Assembly (NCBI GenBank): GCA_937884235.1 | Contig: CALGBT010000533.1 | Location: forward strand, 1 to 20,411 | Source of the DNA: an uncultured Pseudomonadota bacterium | GTDB lineage: Bacteria > Myxococcota_A > UBA9042 > CAIXZC01 | Direction: 5' to 3' | DNA length: 20,411 nt | Part shown: piece by piece, positions 6,712 through 14,388 of the stretch | Numbering within the stretch: the first letter of the stretch is position 1 | How the letters are laid out: each line of letters begins with the position of its first letter | Notes under the pieces: model-generated | Database searches by the model: none | What the model saw: only the letters and a program-made list of their open reading frames with translations | Told to the model about the DNA's origin: nothing | Program-made: the position numbers and the translations under genes

Positions 6712-7521
6712 CTACAACTCCAATTCCAGCCCCTCATAGGCCACCAGCGTATTGGCGAACTCCGCCCGGGACCTCTTGCCGATGGCATCCATAGCCTCGT
6801 CGTCGTGGGCTGGATTGTGGTGGAAAAGGATGAGCTGGCCGGCATCAGCCCGGCGGGCGATTTCGCAACCGTGAAGCCAGGACGAATGGCCCCACCCGAC
6901 GTGGTTGGGGTACATCTCCGGTGTGTACATGGTATCGATGGAGAGAATATCGGCCCCCTGACAGAAGCTGATAATCGACTCGTCGTATTCTGGCGTGTGC
7001 TCATGGTCAGTCAAGTGGACGAAGGACTTCCCGCCGCCGTCGAAGCGGAACCCGGTGGAACCGTTGGGGTGGTGCAAAGCCACCCTCGAAATGACCGTGC
7101 CGGGAACTTCGAATTGTTCGTGCTCGTGGATTTCGTTGAAGGTGAGTTTGGCCGGCAGTCCATCCATGTTCATGGGGAAGTTCGGTTCCTGCATCTGCCC
7201 CTTGAGCACCGACTCGAGGCTGTTGTCGACTCGGTGGCCAGAGACAATGTCGATGGTGAAATCCTTCCGATAGACCCCGGAGAAGAAGGGGAATCCCTGT
7301 ATGTGATCCCAGTGAAGGTGGCTCAGCAGCATAGTCAGATGCTCTGGTTGCTTGAGAGTGGCACCGAGTTGCGTCAGCCCTGTACCGGCATCAAGGATGA
7401 TGCGGCGCTGCTCCGTCTGTATCTCCAGGCAGCTGGTGTTGCCGCCGTATCTGACGGTTCGCTGACCTGGAACTGGTATACTACCCCGAACGCCCCAGTA
7501 GCGAATCTGGAAATGACTCAT
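6712..7521 (-). CDS. Metallo-beta-lactamase-fold hydrolase
   Basis: A 269-residue protein. The start, WGVRGSIPVPG and RYGGNTSCLEI, and the metal motif SHLHWDHIQGFPFF (His68, His70, Asp72, His73) are typical of the MBL subfamily related to phosphodiesterases and RNase Z. Further ligand candidates are His150/His151, Asp172 (HLTDHEH) and His235. The family cleaves phosphodiester or other ester bonds with a dinuclear metal centre; members of this WGVRGS group are often annotated as cAMP-phosphodiesterase-like, but the substrate is unknown. The ATG at 7521 is chosen over 7533 because GGGAG lies at the right spacing and homologues begin near this point. It is the last gene of a minus-strand block. 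Confidence 0.85.
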   Translation of the reverse strand: MSHFQIRYWGVRGSIPVPGQRTVRYGGNTSCLEIQTEQRRIILDAGTGLTQLGATLKQPEHLTMLLSHLHWDHIQGFPFFSGVYRKDFTIDIVSGHRVDNSLESVLKGQMQEPNFPMNMDGLPAKLTFNEIHEHEQFEVPGTVISRVALHHPNGSTGFRFDGGGKSFVHLTDHEHTPEYDESIISFCQGADILSIDTMYTPEMYPNHVGWGHSSWLHGCEIARRADAGQLILFHHNPAHDDEAMDAIGKRSRAEFANTLVAYEGLELEL

Positions 7522-7597
7522 CGGCTCTCCCATTCACGCATTGCAACAGAGTGCTAATCCCTCCCAGTATATTCCATGCTGCCTTGGGGGGGAAGAA

Positions 7598-9175
7598 CTA
7601 TTCAATGGGCACAATGCCGTCGCCTTCTCGGCGATAGGGAAACTGGCAGCGGACGCAGTTCGTTTCCAGTAATCCCCGGAACTGAAGTCTCTCGCCGCAG
7701 CGGCACATGAAACCGGAACGAACTGCCGGAACACCTTCTACCAGCACGTATGGCGGCACATCCCTGGTTACCACTGCCCCGGCCGCCACAAAAGCGTACT
7801 CACCAATGGTGGTGCCGCAAACCACGGTGGAATTGGCACCAATGGTCGCCCCCTTCTTGACGACGGTCTTCTCATACTCACCCTTGCGGGAGACGAAGGC
7901 CCGCGGATAACGCACATTGGTGAAGACCGCCGAGGGACCGACGAAGACGTCGTCCTCCAGCACAACTCCTTCATAGACTGAGACGTTATTCTGGATGCGC
8001 GCCCTCGCCCCGATCTGCACATTAGCGGCCACAAAGCAGTTCTGTCCCAGACTCGCCCCTTCGCCAATCTGGGTTCGCGCCATGACGTGGCAGTAGTGCC
8101 ATATCTTGGCGTTGGCACCCAACTCGGCCTCGGGGTGGACTTCGGCGCTCTCATGGACAAAGCTCTGTTTTCCACCAGTCTTCACGTAGACCCTCCGTTT
8201 CTGTCTGATGCTGCGGGCACAGGCATCGAGTACGGCCATGACGCCGATGCCTGACTGCGACCCGGCTCGTGGCACCCTACCCTGTTGGATGCAATTAGCG
8301 AAATCCTCAAGCTCCAGTTTGAGCGGCTCGCCAGTACTCAACGGCAGCTCCTCCCGCCCCTCCAGGACCGCTCTGCTGGTAGCCGCAGGGGAAAGGTCCA
8401 GACGGGTCTTGTAGAAGGTGAAGGATTGCTCGCCCCGAGTATCGTTCCATTCGACCATTCCTTCGCTCCCCACGAGCAGAGCCCGATGCTCTTTGCGCGG
8501 CTCCAGCCAGCTGACCTGGATCTGGACCCGTAGCGGCCGGGGGTCCTCAAAGTAGAGGGTCATGGAGGCCGTGTCAGCGAGGCCCCGGCCCAGCAGGTCG
8601 AGACCATCGGCATTGACGGAGTCAGGCAGGCCCCCACCCAACTCCAGGGCAAAGGCAATGTCGTGGGGGGCGAAACTGAAGAGGATATCCTCAGTGTCAC
8701 GAATGGTTCCCAGATTGGTTCGCACCAGCCGGGCCGACAACAGGTTGCCCAGCCGACCGCTTGCCAGCAACTCGGCGATGCGGGCGCGCATAGGGTGATA
8801 CTCCAGGATGTGCCCCACCTGCAGTATCTGGCCCCGCGCCTGGGCCAACTCCCCGAGGGCCGTCGCCTCGCGCAGCCCCAGCGCCAGCGGCTTCTCAACG
8901 AAGACGTTGATGTCACGCTCCAGGAAGTGCTGCACCAACTGTGCATGAGTCGCTGCCGGAGTGGCGATAACAACCCCATCCAGCCCCAACTTCTCCAGTC
9001 CTTCGAGACTGGTGCCGCGGTGAATCTCCGGGTACTGGCCAGCCAAACCGTCCAGGGTCTCCTGACTTCTGTCGCAAATGGCCGACAGTACTCCCAACTC
9101 GTTGAGGACACGGGCGTGATTCTTGCCCCAACGGCCGTGTCCGACAAGGGCTATGCGGACTCCTCGCGTTGACAT
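7598..9175 (-). CDS. Gfo/Idh/MocA oxidoreductase fused to left-handed beta-helix acyltransferase
   Basis: A 525-residue fusion. Residues 5-330 form a Gfo/Idh/MocA dehydrogenase: GHGRWGKNH (12-20) is the Rossmann dinucleotide loop, EKPLAL (94-99) the catalytic EKP and GHILEYHP (121-128) a conserved active-site stretch. Residues about 339-488 are hexapeptide repeats (IGEGASLGQNCFVAANVQIG, IGANSTVVCGTTIGEY) like WlbB/WbpD N-acetyltransferases. The C-terminus adds a small zinc-ribbon-like module (Cys491, Cys493, Cys507, Cys510). The two activities match the WlbA/WbpB dehydrogenase and the WlbB/WbpD acetyltransferase of UDP-2,3-diacetamido-uronic acid synthesis, so a role in surface polysaccharide sugars is likely. 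The intervening aminotransferase is not here. ATG 9175 follows GGAG with 8 bp spacing. Confidence 0.88.
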   Translation of the reverse strand: MSTRGVRIALVGHGRWGKNHARVLNELGVLSAICDRSQETLDGLAGQYPEIHRGTSLEGLEKLGLDGVVIATPAATHAQLVQHFLERDINVFVEKPLALGLREATALGELAQARGQILQVGHILEYHPMRARIAELLASGRLGNLLSARLVRTNLGTIRDTEDILFSFAPHDIAFALELGGGLPDSVNADGLDLLGRGLADTASMTLYFEDPRPLRVQIQVSWLEPRKEHRALLVGSEGMVEWNDTRGEQSFTFYKTRLDLSPAATSRAVLEGREELPLSTGEPLKLELEDFANCIQQGRVPRAGSQSGIGVMAVLDACARSIRQKRRVYVKTGGKQSFVHESAEVHPEAELGANAKIWHYCHVMARTQIGEGASLGQNCFVAANVQIGARARIQNNVSVYEGVVLEDDVFVGPSAVFTNVRYPRAFVSRKGEYEKTVVKKGATIGANSTVVCGTTIGEYAFVAAGAVVTRDVPPYVLVEGVPAVRSGFMCRCGERLQFRGLLETNCVRCQFPYRREGDGIVPIE

Positions 9176-9256
9176 ATCTGATGCTCCTGCGGAAAAGGTA
9201 CTGGGGCGGGACCCGTGTGGGCGTCCACTTAGATCTACTGCACAATGCCTGACGCG

Positions 9257-9886
9257 TCAACGGTCAATATAGGATTCTTTTCTGGCCACCAACTCCGCCA
9301 ATTCGGCCCGGGCGTCATCAGACAGACCGGGCGTTTGGGCCAGTTTCATCAAGGTCGGCAATTCCTCTTCGTGCCGGCTCCGCACAGCATCGGCAAGGCG
9401 AATAAACTCCTCAGACAGCCGCATGAACTCGTCGCCCTTGCGGAGCGGGCGGATGGAGGCCCAGCGCCCCTCTTGGACGGCTCGCATGAACATCTCGATG
9501 GCATAGAGCGGACCCACCATCTTGTGGGTCACGTAGATGCCGGCCGCCACCAGAAAGAGAACCAGGAAGGCCACCGCACCCAGCATCGCGTAAACCACTC
9601 GGGCATCACGGGTGTCCACCTCTGGTTCCATGTCCGCTTCCAACTCCTGGAGAGATTCCGACATGTAGTCCGACTCCCCGCCCTGTGCCGAGAGACTAAT
9701 GGACTTCTCCAGTGTCTTGCCAACGTCCATCAGGTCTGATGAGATTCTGCGCTCATTGAAATAGAGCGCCCCCAGGACGCCAAAAATGGCCAGGCCGAGG
9801 ACCAGGACCAGCGCCGTGTACTTCAGCTGGAAGCGTTTGTCCACCAGCATGTTCCTTACTTTTCTCTTGTATCTTGGTGAGGTCAT
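9257..9886 (-). CDS. Two-TM membrane protein with HAMP-like domain
   Basis: A 209-residue inner-membrane protein. A basic N-terminus (RYKRKVRNMLVDKRFQLKY) precedes TM1 (about 23-43), a 50-residue acidic periplasmic segment, TM2 (about 98-120) and a HAMP-like stretch (HKMVGPLYAIEMFMRAVQ to about 170) ending in an acidic coiled-coil-prone tail. No kinase or methyl-accepting domain follows, so it is a stand-alone sensor or adaptor. The same N-terminal phrase occurs in proteins annotated as HAMP-domain signal proteins in myxobacteria (recalled). The ATG follows AGGAGGGAGG. It lies 20 bp after the HEAT-repeat gene, so co-transcription is likely. The signal and partner are unknown. Confidence 0.75.
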   Translation of the reverse strand: MTSPRYKRKVRNMLVDKRFQLKYTALVLVLGLAIFGVLGALYFNERRISSDLMDVGKTLEKSISLSAQGGESDYMSESLQELEADMEPEVDTRDARVVYAMLGAVAFLVLFLVAAGIYVTHKMVGPLYAIEMFMRAVQEGRWASIRPLRKGDEFMRLSEEFIRLADAVRSRHEEELPTLMKLAQTPGLSDDARAELAELVARKESYIDR

Positions 9887-9906
9887 TGCCTCCCTCCTGA
9901 ATAGGC

Positions 9907-10800
9907 CTACTTCAGTTTCAAAGACGATGCGATGGCCACGTAAGCTTTGTCTACTGCGTCTTTCACTGCCACCTTCTGCGCCTCAATGTAGGGGTCGTCC
10001 GCCCACGGGTCATCGGGCTTGTCCCCGCCGGCGAAAGGCGCTTCCCCGGAGAAGGTCGTCGACTTGAACGCGACCAACTCCACCGGGTCAAGCTGCAACT
10101 CAACGCGCAACTTGACCTTCACTTTTCCGGCCCCATCCCCGGACGGCTTCTCCACCTTCTCTATCCCACCCTTGAAAGTAATGACAATCTCCGGCTTGAA
10201 AGACTCCGCGATGTCGGGACTCTCGCCATCCTCCTCAATGTCCATCACCGACCCAACTTCAACTCCGGCAACGGTAATCAGGTGTTCAAGGAAGTACTGT
10301 TGAATCCAAGGAGTCAACTCTTCGTCGCCGTTGACCCGGTCGCGCAGCCCCTCCACGGCGATGCGGAAGAAACCTTGCCCGGCCGGTGGGAGGTTGCGGG
10401 GGTAGCGGGAGAGAATGTGGTTCACCGCTTTGGTTGCTTGCTTCTTCACAAAGTCTGGTTCACCGGACTTCTCGACCCGCTTCAAGTCCGTCAGCGAGCC
10501 GGGGTGCTCCAGGGCGCCAAGCGCCCAGGCGCAGGCCCCCCGCACCAGATGGTCATCGTCCTTGCGCAAGCAGCGGATCAAGTGTGGCACCGATTCGATG
10601 TGTCGCAATGCCCCCAGCACCTTGGCTGCCTTCGAACGGGTCTTCCAGTTGCTCCCCTGCCGCAACATCACGTGCAACTGGTCTAGGTCCTTCTTGCTCA
10701 ATGGCTTCTTGGAACTGGACTGCGCCAGAATTGGAGAGTGACCGGCAATTAGAGCCAGCACTATCAGCAACAAAGCGAAGAGTTTTCGTTCCCTTGGCAA
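9907..10800 (-). CDS. Exported HEAT-repeat protein
   Basis: About 297 residues. From the TTG at 10800 the product opens with a clean Sec signal peptide (PRERKLFALLLIVLALIAG, cleavage near SPILAQ). Residues about 50-130 are HEAT-type repeats (TRSKAAKVLGALRHIESVPH, LVRGACAWALGALEHPGSL). The C-terminal ~150 residues form an unrecognised domain rich in beta-strand and charge, ending in EAQKVAVKDAVDKAYVAIAS. TTG 10800 is preferred over an upstream ATG at 10860 because AGGGAG (10812-10807) lies 6 bases before it, it begins just after the tetR stop, and the longer form would bury the signal peptide. Probable periplasmic scaffold; function unknown. It sits between a TetR regulator and a HAMP-like membrane protein. 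Confidence 0.75.
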   Translation of the reverse strand: MPRERKLFALLLIVLALIAGHSPILAQSSSKKPLSKKDLDQLHVMLRQGSNWKTRSKAAKVLGALRHIESVPHLIRCLRKDDDHLVRGACAWALGALEHPGSLTDLKRVEKSGEPDFVKKQATKAVNHILSRYPRNLPPAGQGFFRIAVEGLRDRVNGDEELTPWIQQYFLEHLITVAGVEVGSVMDIEEDGESPDIAESFKPEIVITFKGGIEKVEKPSGDGAGKVKVKLRVELQLDPVELVAFKSTTFSGEAPFAGGDKPDDPWADDPYIEAQKVAVKDAVDKAYVAIASSLKLK

Positions 10801-10810
10801 TCCGAACTCC

Positions 10811-11446
10811 CTATCCTTCGTTACTGGCGACGGGCGGTTGCGGCACCTGAAAGAGCCCACATGCCACCAGGTCTACCAGTGAGGCCGACAGCGCCAGAAA
10901 AGACTCGGCATCGTTGGACTCCGGTCGCAAAGCTACCATGTCCCGCATGGCCTCTCGAGCTGCCCCGAACATGAAGCGGGCAGCCAACTCCGGCGACACA
11001 TCTCGTACCAGGCCGATCTTCTGACCGGTTCTGATGGAACTCGCGACCAGTTCCTTAATTTCGGCAAAGAAGCGCTCAACATTACCCCTAATGCGCGGAT
11101 CGGGTGTGTCGTGATTGCCAAACATGATGGCGGCCACATTGCGATGCCTCCGGACCGTCTCGATAGTCCGCACCAGATTCGCCTCCAGTTGCTCCAGGGG
11201 CGCCACTTCTCCAGCCAGGTCGATTCCCTTGATCCCCTCCTTCAGATTGGCCAGGAACCGGTCTGCCATGACCTCAAAAACATCCTGTTTACTCTTGAAG
11301 TACAGGTAAAAGGTGCCCCGCGCAATGTCTGCACTGGCAATGATGTCGGCAATGGTTGTCTGATGGTATCCCGCGTGGGCAAAAACCCCAGCCGCGCTCT
11401 CCAAGATCTGTTCGCGCCGTTCGTTGGACAGAGTGCGCACCATCAT
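10811..11446 (-). CDS. TetR/AcrR-family transcriptional regulator
   Basis: A 211-residue protein. The N-terminus is a classical TetR DNA-binding domain: RREQILESAAGVFAHAGYHQ, then TTIADIIASADIARGTFYLY as the helix-turn-helix (about 30-50), and FKSKQDVFEVM. The C-terminal ligand domain is divergent, so the inducer cannot be predicted. The ATGATG at 11446-11441 offers two starts; AAAGG lies upstream of both. It is the first gene of a tight minus-strand trio (10 bp to the HEAT-repeat gene, then 20 bp to the HAMP-like gene), so it probably autoregulates that operon. Confidence 0.93.
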   Translation of the reverse strand: MMVRTLSNERREQILESAAGVFAHAGYHQTTIADIIASADIARGTFYLYFKSKQDVFEVMADRFLANLKEGIKGIDLAGEVAPLEQLEANLVRTIETVRRHRNVAAIMFGNHDTPDPRIRGNVERFFAEIKELVASSIRTGQKIGLVRDVSPELAARFMFGAAREAMRDMVALRPESNDAESFLALSASLVDLVACGLFQVPQPPVASNEG

Positions 11447-11490
11447 CTTCGCCTTTCTACTGTGTGTACCGCACCGCGTGATGCACCGTG

Positions 11491-11519
11491 ATCATAGAAG
11501 GTGCAGGGCACAAAGGCAA
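11491..11519 (-). promoter_or_regulatory. Candidate promoter of the TetR-HEAT-HAMP operon
   Basis: On the minus strand TTGCCT (11519-11514) and TATGAT (11496-11491) are 17 bases apart, 45 bp before the tetR start. The leader between carries two CGGTGC copies 12 bp apart that could be part of an operator. Confidence 0.5.
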
Positions 11520-11623
11520 GGCTCGCATGGCGCGCAAGAGCGGCCCCCCGGGCGAGAATTGCCACAGACTCAGCAAAGATGTCTCAGAAGGAGCCATATG
11601 GACACCCAAGTGCCGACTATTTC

Positions 11624-11652
11624 TTGACTTTTCACGTGCCTGCGGTAAGTAT
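11624..11652 (+). promoter_or_regulatory. Candidate promoter of the carbamoyltransferase operon
   Basis: TTGACT (11624-11629) is followed 16-17 bases later by TAAGTAT (11646-11652). The -35 is good and the -10 weak. It lies about 95 bp upstream of the start codon; nothing else was recognised in the gene-free interval 11447-11747 apart from the divergent tetR promoter. Confidence 0.35.
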
Positions 11653-11747
11653 CGCGGCCTTGGGCCATTCACCCGGCAAAACCTGCCGGTAGGCCCGCCG
11701 CAACGATGCCCGTTTGCGTGCTATATCAAATGCTTGGAGGGAGTAAC

Positions 11748-12776
11748 ATGTTGGAAAGATGTCGAGAGATGTTGAGTGGACGTGATTTGTTGACTACCCA
11801 TGACTGGACCCGGGAAGAGTTGACGGCAGTACTGGAGTTGGCTGAAGACATGCAGAAAGAAAGGTGGTCCGGGAAGTACTTTGATGTACTCAAGAACCGG
11901 ACCTTTTTCATGTTTTTCTACAATCCATCAGTTCGCACCAGACAGTCCTTCGAGTGCGCTGCTACTGAACTGGGCGGCCATGCCCAGTTCCTCGAACCGA
12001 AGTCCATGCGACTGAAAACCGCCAAGACCGCTGGCGAAACCATCGAAGATGCCGCCCGCGTCATGAGCCGTTATGCCGCGGGCCTGGGCATCCGCATGCT
12101 CGAAGACAAGGTTGCCGCATATGGCGAAGGCTACAAGATGATCAAGGAATATGCCGATTGGGCAGACATTCCCGTCTCCAGCATGGCCGATGACCGCTTC
12201 CACCCCTTCCAGGGGCTGGCCGATACCATGGGTATGCGCAAGCACATTGGCAAAGATCTCAAGGGTAAGAAGGCCACCCTCGTCTGGGGCCACGGTGCCC
12301 TGGCCCGCTCCTGGTGCTCGGTGCAGGAGTACATCCTCATGTCCAGCCTCTACGGCATGGATGTCACCATTGCCAACCCGGAGGGCTACGACCTCGATCC
12401 CGAAGTCATTGGCTGGGCCAAAGCAAATTGCGCCGCCAACGGTCAGGAGTTCAAGGTCACCCATGACCAGAAGGAAGCTTACGAAGGCAGCAATATCGTC
12501 TATAGCCGCAACTGGATGAGCCCCAACGCCTACACGCCTGACGGCGAATTCCTCAAGGCACAGGAAGTCGAGAAGGCCCTCGCCTATCCCCAGTGGATCT
12601 GCGACGAAGAGAAGATGAAGCTAACCGACAACGGTCTCTACATCCACCCCATGCCCATCGACCGTGGCCACGAAGTCACTGACGAAGTTGCCTCTGGACC
12701 GCGCTCCATTTGCGTTGACGTGGCTGAAAACCGGCTTCACGTACAGAAGGCCGTCATGGCCGCCACAATGAAGTAG
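11748..12776 (+). CDS. Atypical ornithine/acetylornithine-type carbamoyltransferase
   Basis: A 342-residue protein with both domains of the aspartate/ornithine carbamoyltransferase family. The carbamoyl-phosphate loop is SVRTR (61-65; usual STRTR), and HPFQGLAD (152-159) matches the HPxQ motif. The second half has NPEGYDLDPEV (210-220) and YSRNW (252-256), phrases typical of acetylornithine, succinylornithine and YgeW-like enzymes. The motif that is HCLP in OTC is HPMP (300-303), followed by DRGHEVTDEV, and no DxxxSMG ornithine loop is seen. The start at 11748 follows GGAGGGAGTAAC; an ATG 42 bp upstream lacks this. Carbamate kinase follows after 11 bp. Predicted role: carbamoyl transfer or phosphorolysis with an unknown amine; not safely arcB or argF. 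Confidence 0.82.
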   Translation: MLERCREMLSGRDLLTTHDWTREELTAVLELAEDMQKERWSGKYFDVLKNRTFFMFFYNPSVRTRQSFECAATELGGHAQFLEPKSMRLKTAKTAGETIEDAARVMSRYAAGLGIRMLEDKVAAYGEGYKMIKEYADWADIPVSSMADDRFHPFQGLADTMGMRKHIGKDLKGKKATLVWGHGALARSWCSVQEYILMSSLYGMDVTIANPEGYDLDPEVIGWAKANCAANGQEFKVTHDQKEAYEGSNIVYSRNWMSPNAYTPDGEFLKAQEVEKALAYPQWICDEEKMKLTDNGLYIHPMPIDRGHEVTDEVASGPRSICVDVAENRLHVQKAVMAATMK

Positions 12777-12787
12777 GGAGGAGCTCC

Positions 12788-13729
12788 ATGAGCCAGAAAG
12801 TAGCGGTAATCGCCATTGGCGGCAATTCCCTTATCAAAGACAAGGCGCACCAGACGGTGGCTGACCAGTACCAGGCCGCCAAAGAAACCTGTATCAATAT
12901 CGCCGACCTCATGGAGGAAGGCTGGAATGTCATCGTCACCCATGGCAACGGGCCACAGGTTGGATTCATCCTGCTGCGCTCCGAGCTGTCCAAAGGGGTG
13001 CTGCACGAGGTTCCGTTGGACGCTTGCGGAGCAGATTCCCAGGGAGCCATCGGCTACCACATCCAGCAGAACCTGCAGAACGAACTGACCCGGCGCGGGG
13101 TGCCCAAGCCAGTGGCCACTATCGTCACCCAGGTCGTGGTAGACAAGGACGACCCGTCCTTTGTGAAACCGACCAAGCCCATTGGACCGTTCTACTCCGA
13201 AGAAGAAGCCCGCACAGCAGAGGCCGAAAAGGGCTGGGCCGTCTCCGAAGATGCCGGTCGAGGCTGGCGTCGGGTGGTGGCCTCGCCACTGCCCGAGCGC
13301 ATTGTTGAACTGGAAGCCATTCGCACCCTCGTCAATGCCGGAGTCTCTGTAATCGCCGTCGGCGGGGGCGGGATTCCGGTCATCGAAGACGACGGGCAGC
13401 TCACAGGCGTCGCCGCAGTGATCGACAAGGACCGCGCTTCCGCACTCCTCGCCAACAAGCTGGAGGCCACCCACTTCATTATCTCGACGGCCGTCGAGAA
13501 AGTGGCCATCAACTTCGGCAAGCCCGACCAGCAGGACATCGATGAGATGACCGTTGCGCAAGCCAAGGACTACATGACCCAGGGACACTTCGCCCCCGGT
13601 TCCATGAAGCCCAAGATCCAATCCGCCATCGATTTCATCGAGGGCGGTGGCCAGCGGGTCATCATCACCATCCCCAGCAAACTGCTGGATGCCGTGCATG
13701 GCAAGACCGGGACACATCTGGTCCCCTGA
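12788..13729 (+). CDS. arcC: Carbamate kinase
   Basis: A 313-residue amino-acid-kinase-fold enzyme. Motifs: AIGGNSLI (9-16), THGNGPQVGF, the KPIGPFY insertion-subdomain region, VGGGGIPVI, VIDKDRASALLA and GSMKPKIQ. These are the carbamate kinase signatures; UMP and glutamate kinases lack this combination. It converts carbamoyl phosphate + ADP to ATP + carbamate (which decomposes to CO2 and ammonia), the energy-yielding last step of agmatine, arginine, citrulline or purine-derived ureide breakdown. GGGAGGAG precedes the ATG and the carbamoyltransferase ends 11 bp upstream, so the two form an operon. No transporter or deiminase gene adjoins it. Confidence 0.95.
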   Translation: MSQKVAVIAIGGNSLIKDKAHQTVADQYQAAKETCINIADLMEEGWNVIVTHGNGPQVGFILLRSELSKGVLHEVPLDACGADSQGAIGYHIQQNLQNELTRRGVPKPVATIVTQVVVDKDDPSFVKPTKPIGPFYSEEEARTAEAEKGWAVSEDAGRGWRRVVASPLPERIVELEAIRTLVNAGVSVIAVGGGGIPVIEDDGQLTGVAAVIDKDRASALLANKLEATHFIISTAVEKVAINFGKPDQQDIDEMTVAQAKDYMTQGHFAPGSMKPKIQSAIDFIEGGGQRVIITIPSKLLDAVHGKTGTHLVP

Positions 13730-14027
13730 CCCCCCGTTCTTCTTCCACCGTCCACATCGTCCAGCCTAACCATCGACAATAACAGCGTTATCTGGCGGCG
13801 CGTCCGCTGTCATTGCCGTTGCGTCACCGCGCTCGACGGAGACGTGGACTGCGGGTATGATGGGGCCATGATTCAGAGGAGATGACAGACTTAGCGAAAC
13901 CAATGTAGTCGAGAAGAGGTGAGTTTGTCCCAAGCCGACAACGACCGTCGTTGGCGGCATGATTGTGGGGCGCGCGGTCAGGGAGAGATGGGGCAAAACG
14001 TGAATCAACACAGGTTCGAGGGACAAA
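13730..14027. other. Intergenic stretch, no recognised feature
   Basis: About 300 bp between the carbamate kinase and the small lipoprotein gene. Several frames stay open but none has a plausible ribosome-binding site, domain or composition. No T-tract terminator is visible after the carbamate kinase gene. Confidence 0.5.
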
Positions 14028-14273
14028 ATGAACGCTCGAAGCAGCTTGCACTCCACGTATCTTCTATTCTTGCTACTCGCTTCCTCGTGTGGACTGGACG
14101 ACGTTGATATGCTGCCGGCCGGTCTTCTCGGGGATGAAGGGAAGATTCTGCTTCCCGCCAAAATCGAGGTGGACCAGTTTTGCCTCCAGTTCGGTCCTAG
14201 CGACGACACTCGAATACTTCGGAGTGGGCAAGCACTGCTCCCTCTCCCCAGAAACCCAGTGTCCCACTTTTGA
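14028..14273 (+). CDS. Small predicted lipoprotein, possibly truncated
   Basis: An 81-residue product. The first 21 residues (MNARSSLHSTYLLFLLLASSC) form a convincing lipoprotein signal with lipobox LASSC, and an acidic LDDVD stretch follows the Cys. A ribosome-binding site (GAGGG, 5 bp) precedes the ATG. The visible mature part (ILLPAKIEVDQFCLQFGPSD) resembles the opening of a beta-sandwich domain and then loses coherence from about residue 65 to a stop at 14271. It may be the 5' remnant of a longer lipoprotein broken near 14230, or a genuine short lipoprotein. No family recognised. Confidence 0.5.
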   Translation: MNARSSLHSTYLLFLLLASSCGLDDVDMLPAGLLGDEGKILLPAKIEVDQFCLQFGPSDDTRILRSGQALLPLPRNPVSHF

Positions 14274-14280
14274 CACAGAG

Positions 14281-14320
14281 CAGGTCGAAACAGGCCGAAA
14301 TAGGCCGAAATAGGCCGAAC
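14281..14320 (+). repeat. Four tandem 10-bp iterons
   Basis: Four exact-period decamers follow the consensus YAGGYCGAAM: CAGGTCGAAA, CAGGCCGAAA, TAGGCCGAAA and TAGGCCGAAC. The period equals about one DNA turn. They begin 7 bp after the small lipoprotein stop. Function unknown; a protein-binding site or replication slippage are both possible. Confidence 0.8.
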
Positions 14321-14388
14321 TCGATTTCGTTGGAAGTCTTTGAAATCGTTGTAAGTTGCTGTTTTTATTGGAGTGCCTTAGGTGCTTC

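Noticed and set aside
11748..13729. Classical arginine deiminase operon (arcBC)
   Set aside because: No arginine deiminase or antiporter is present and the carbamoyltransferase lacks the normal ornithine-site motifs.
14008..14024. GGTTCGAGG as a tRNA T-loop
   Set aside because: No acceptor, D-arm or anticodon arm can be built around it.
13766..14209. Minus-strand open frame of about 147 codons
   Set aside because: Ser/Pro-rich with no domain or ribosome-binding site, and antisense to the better-supported small lipoprotein gene.
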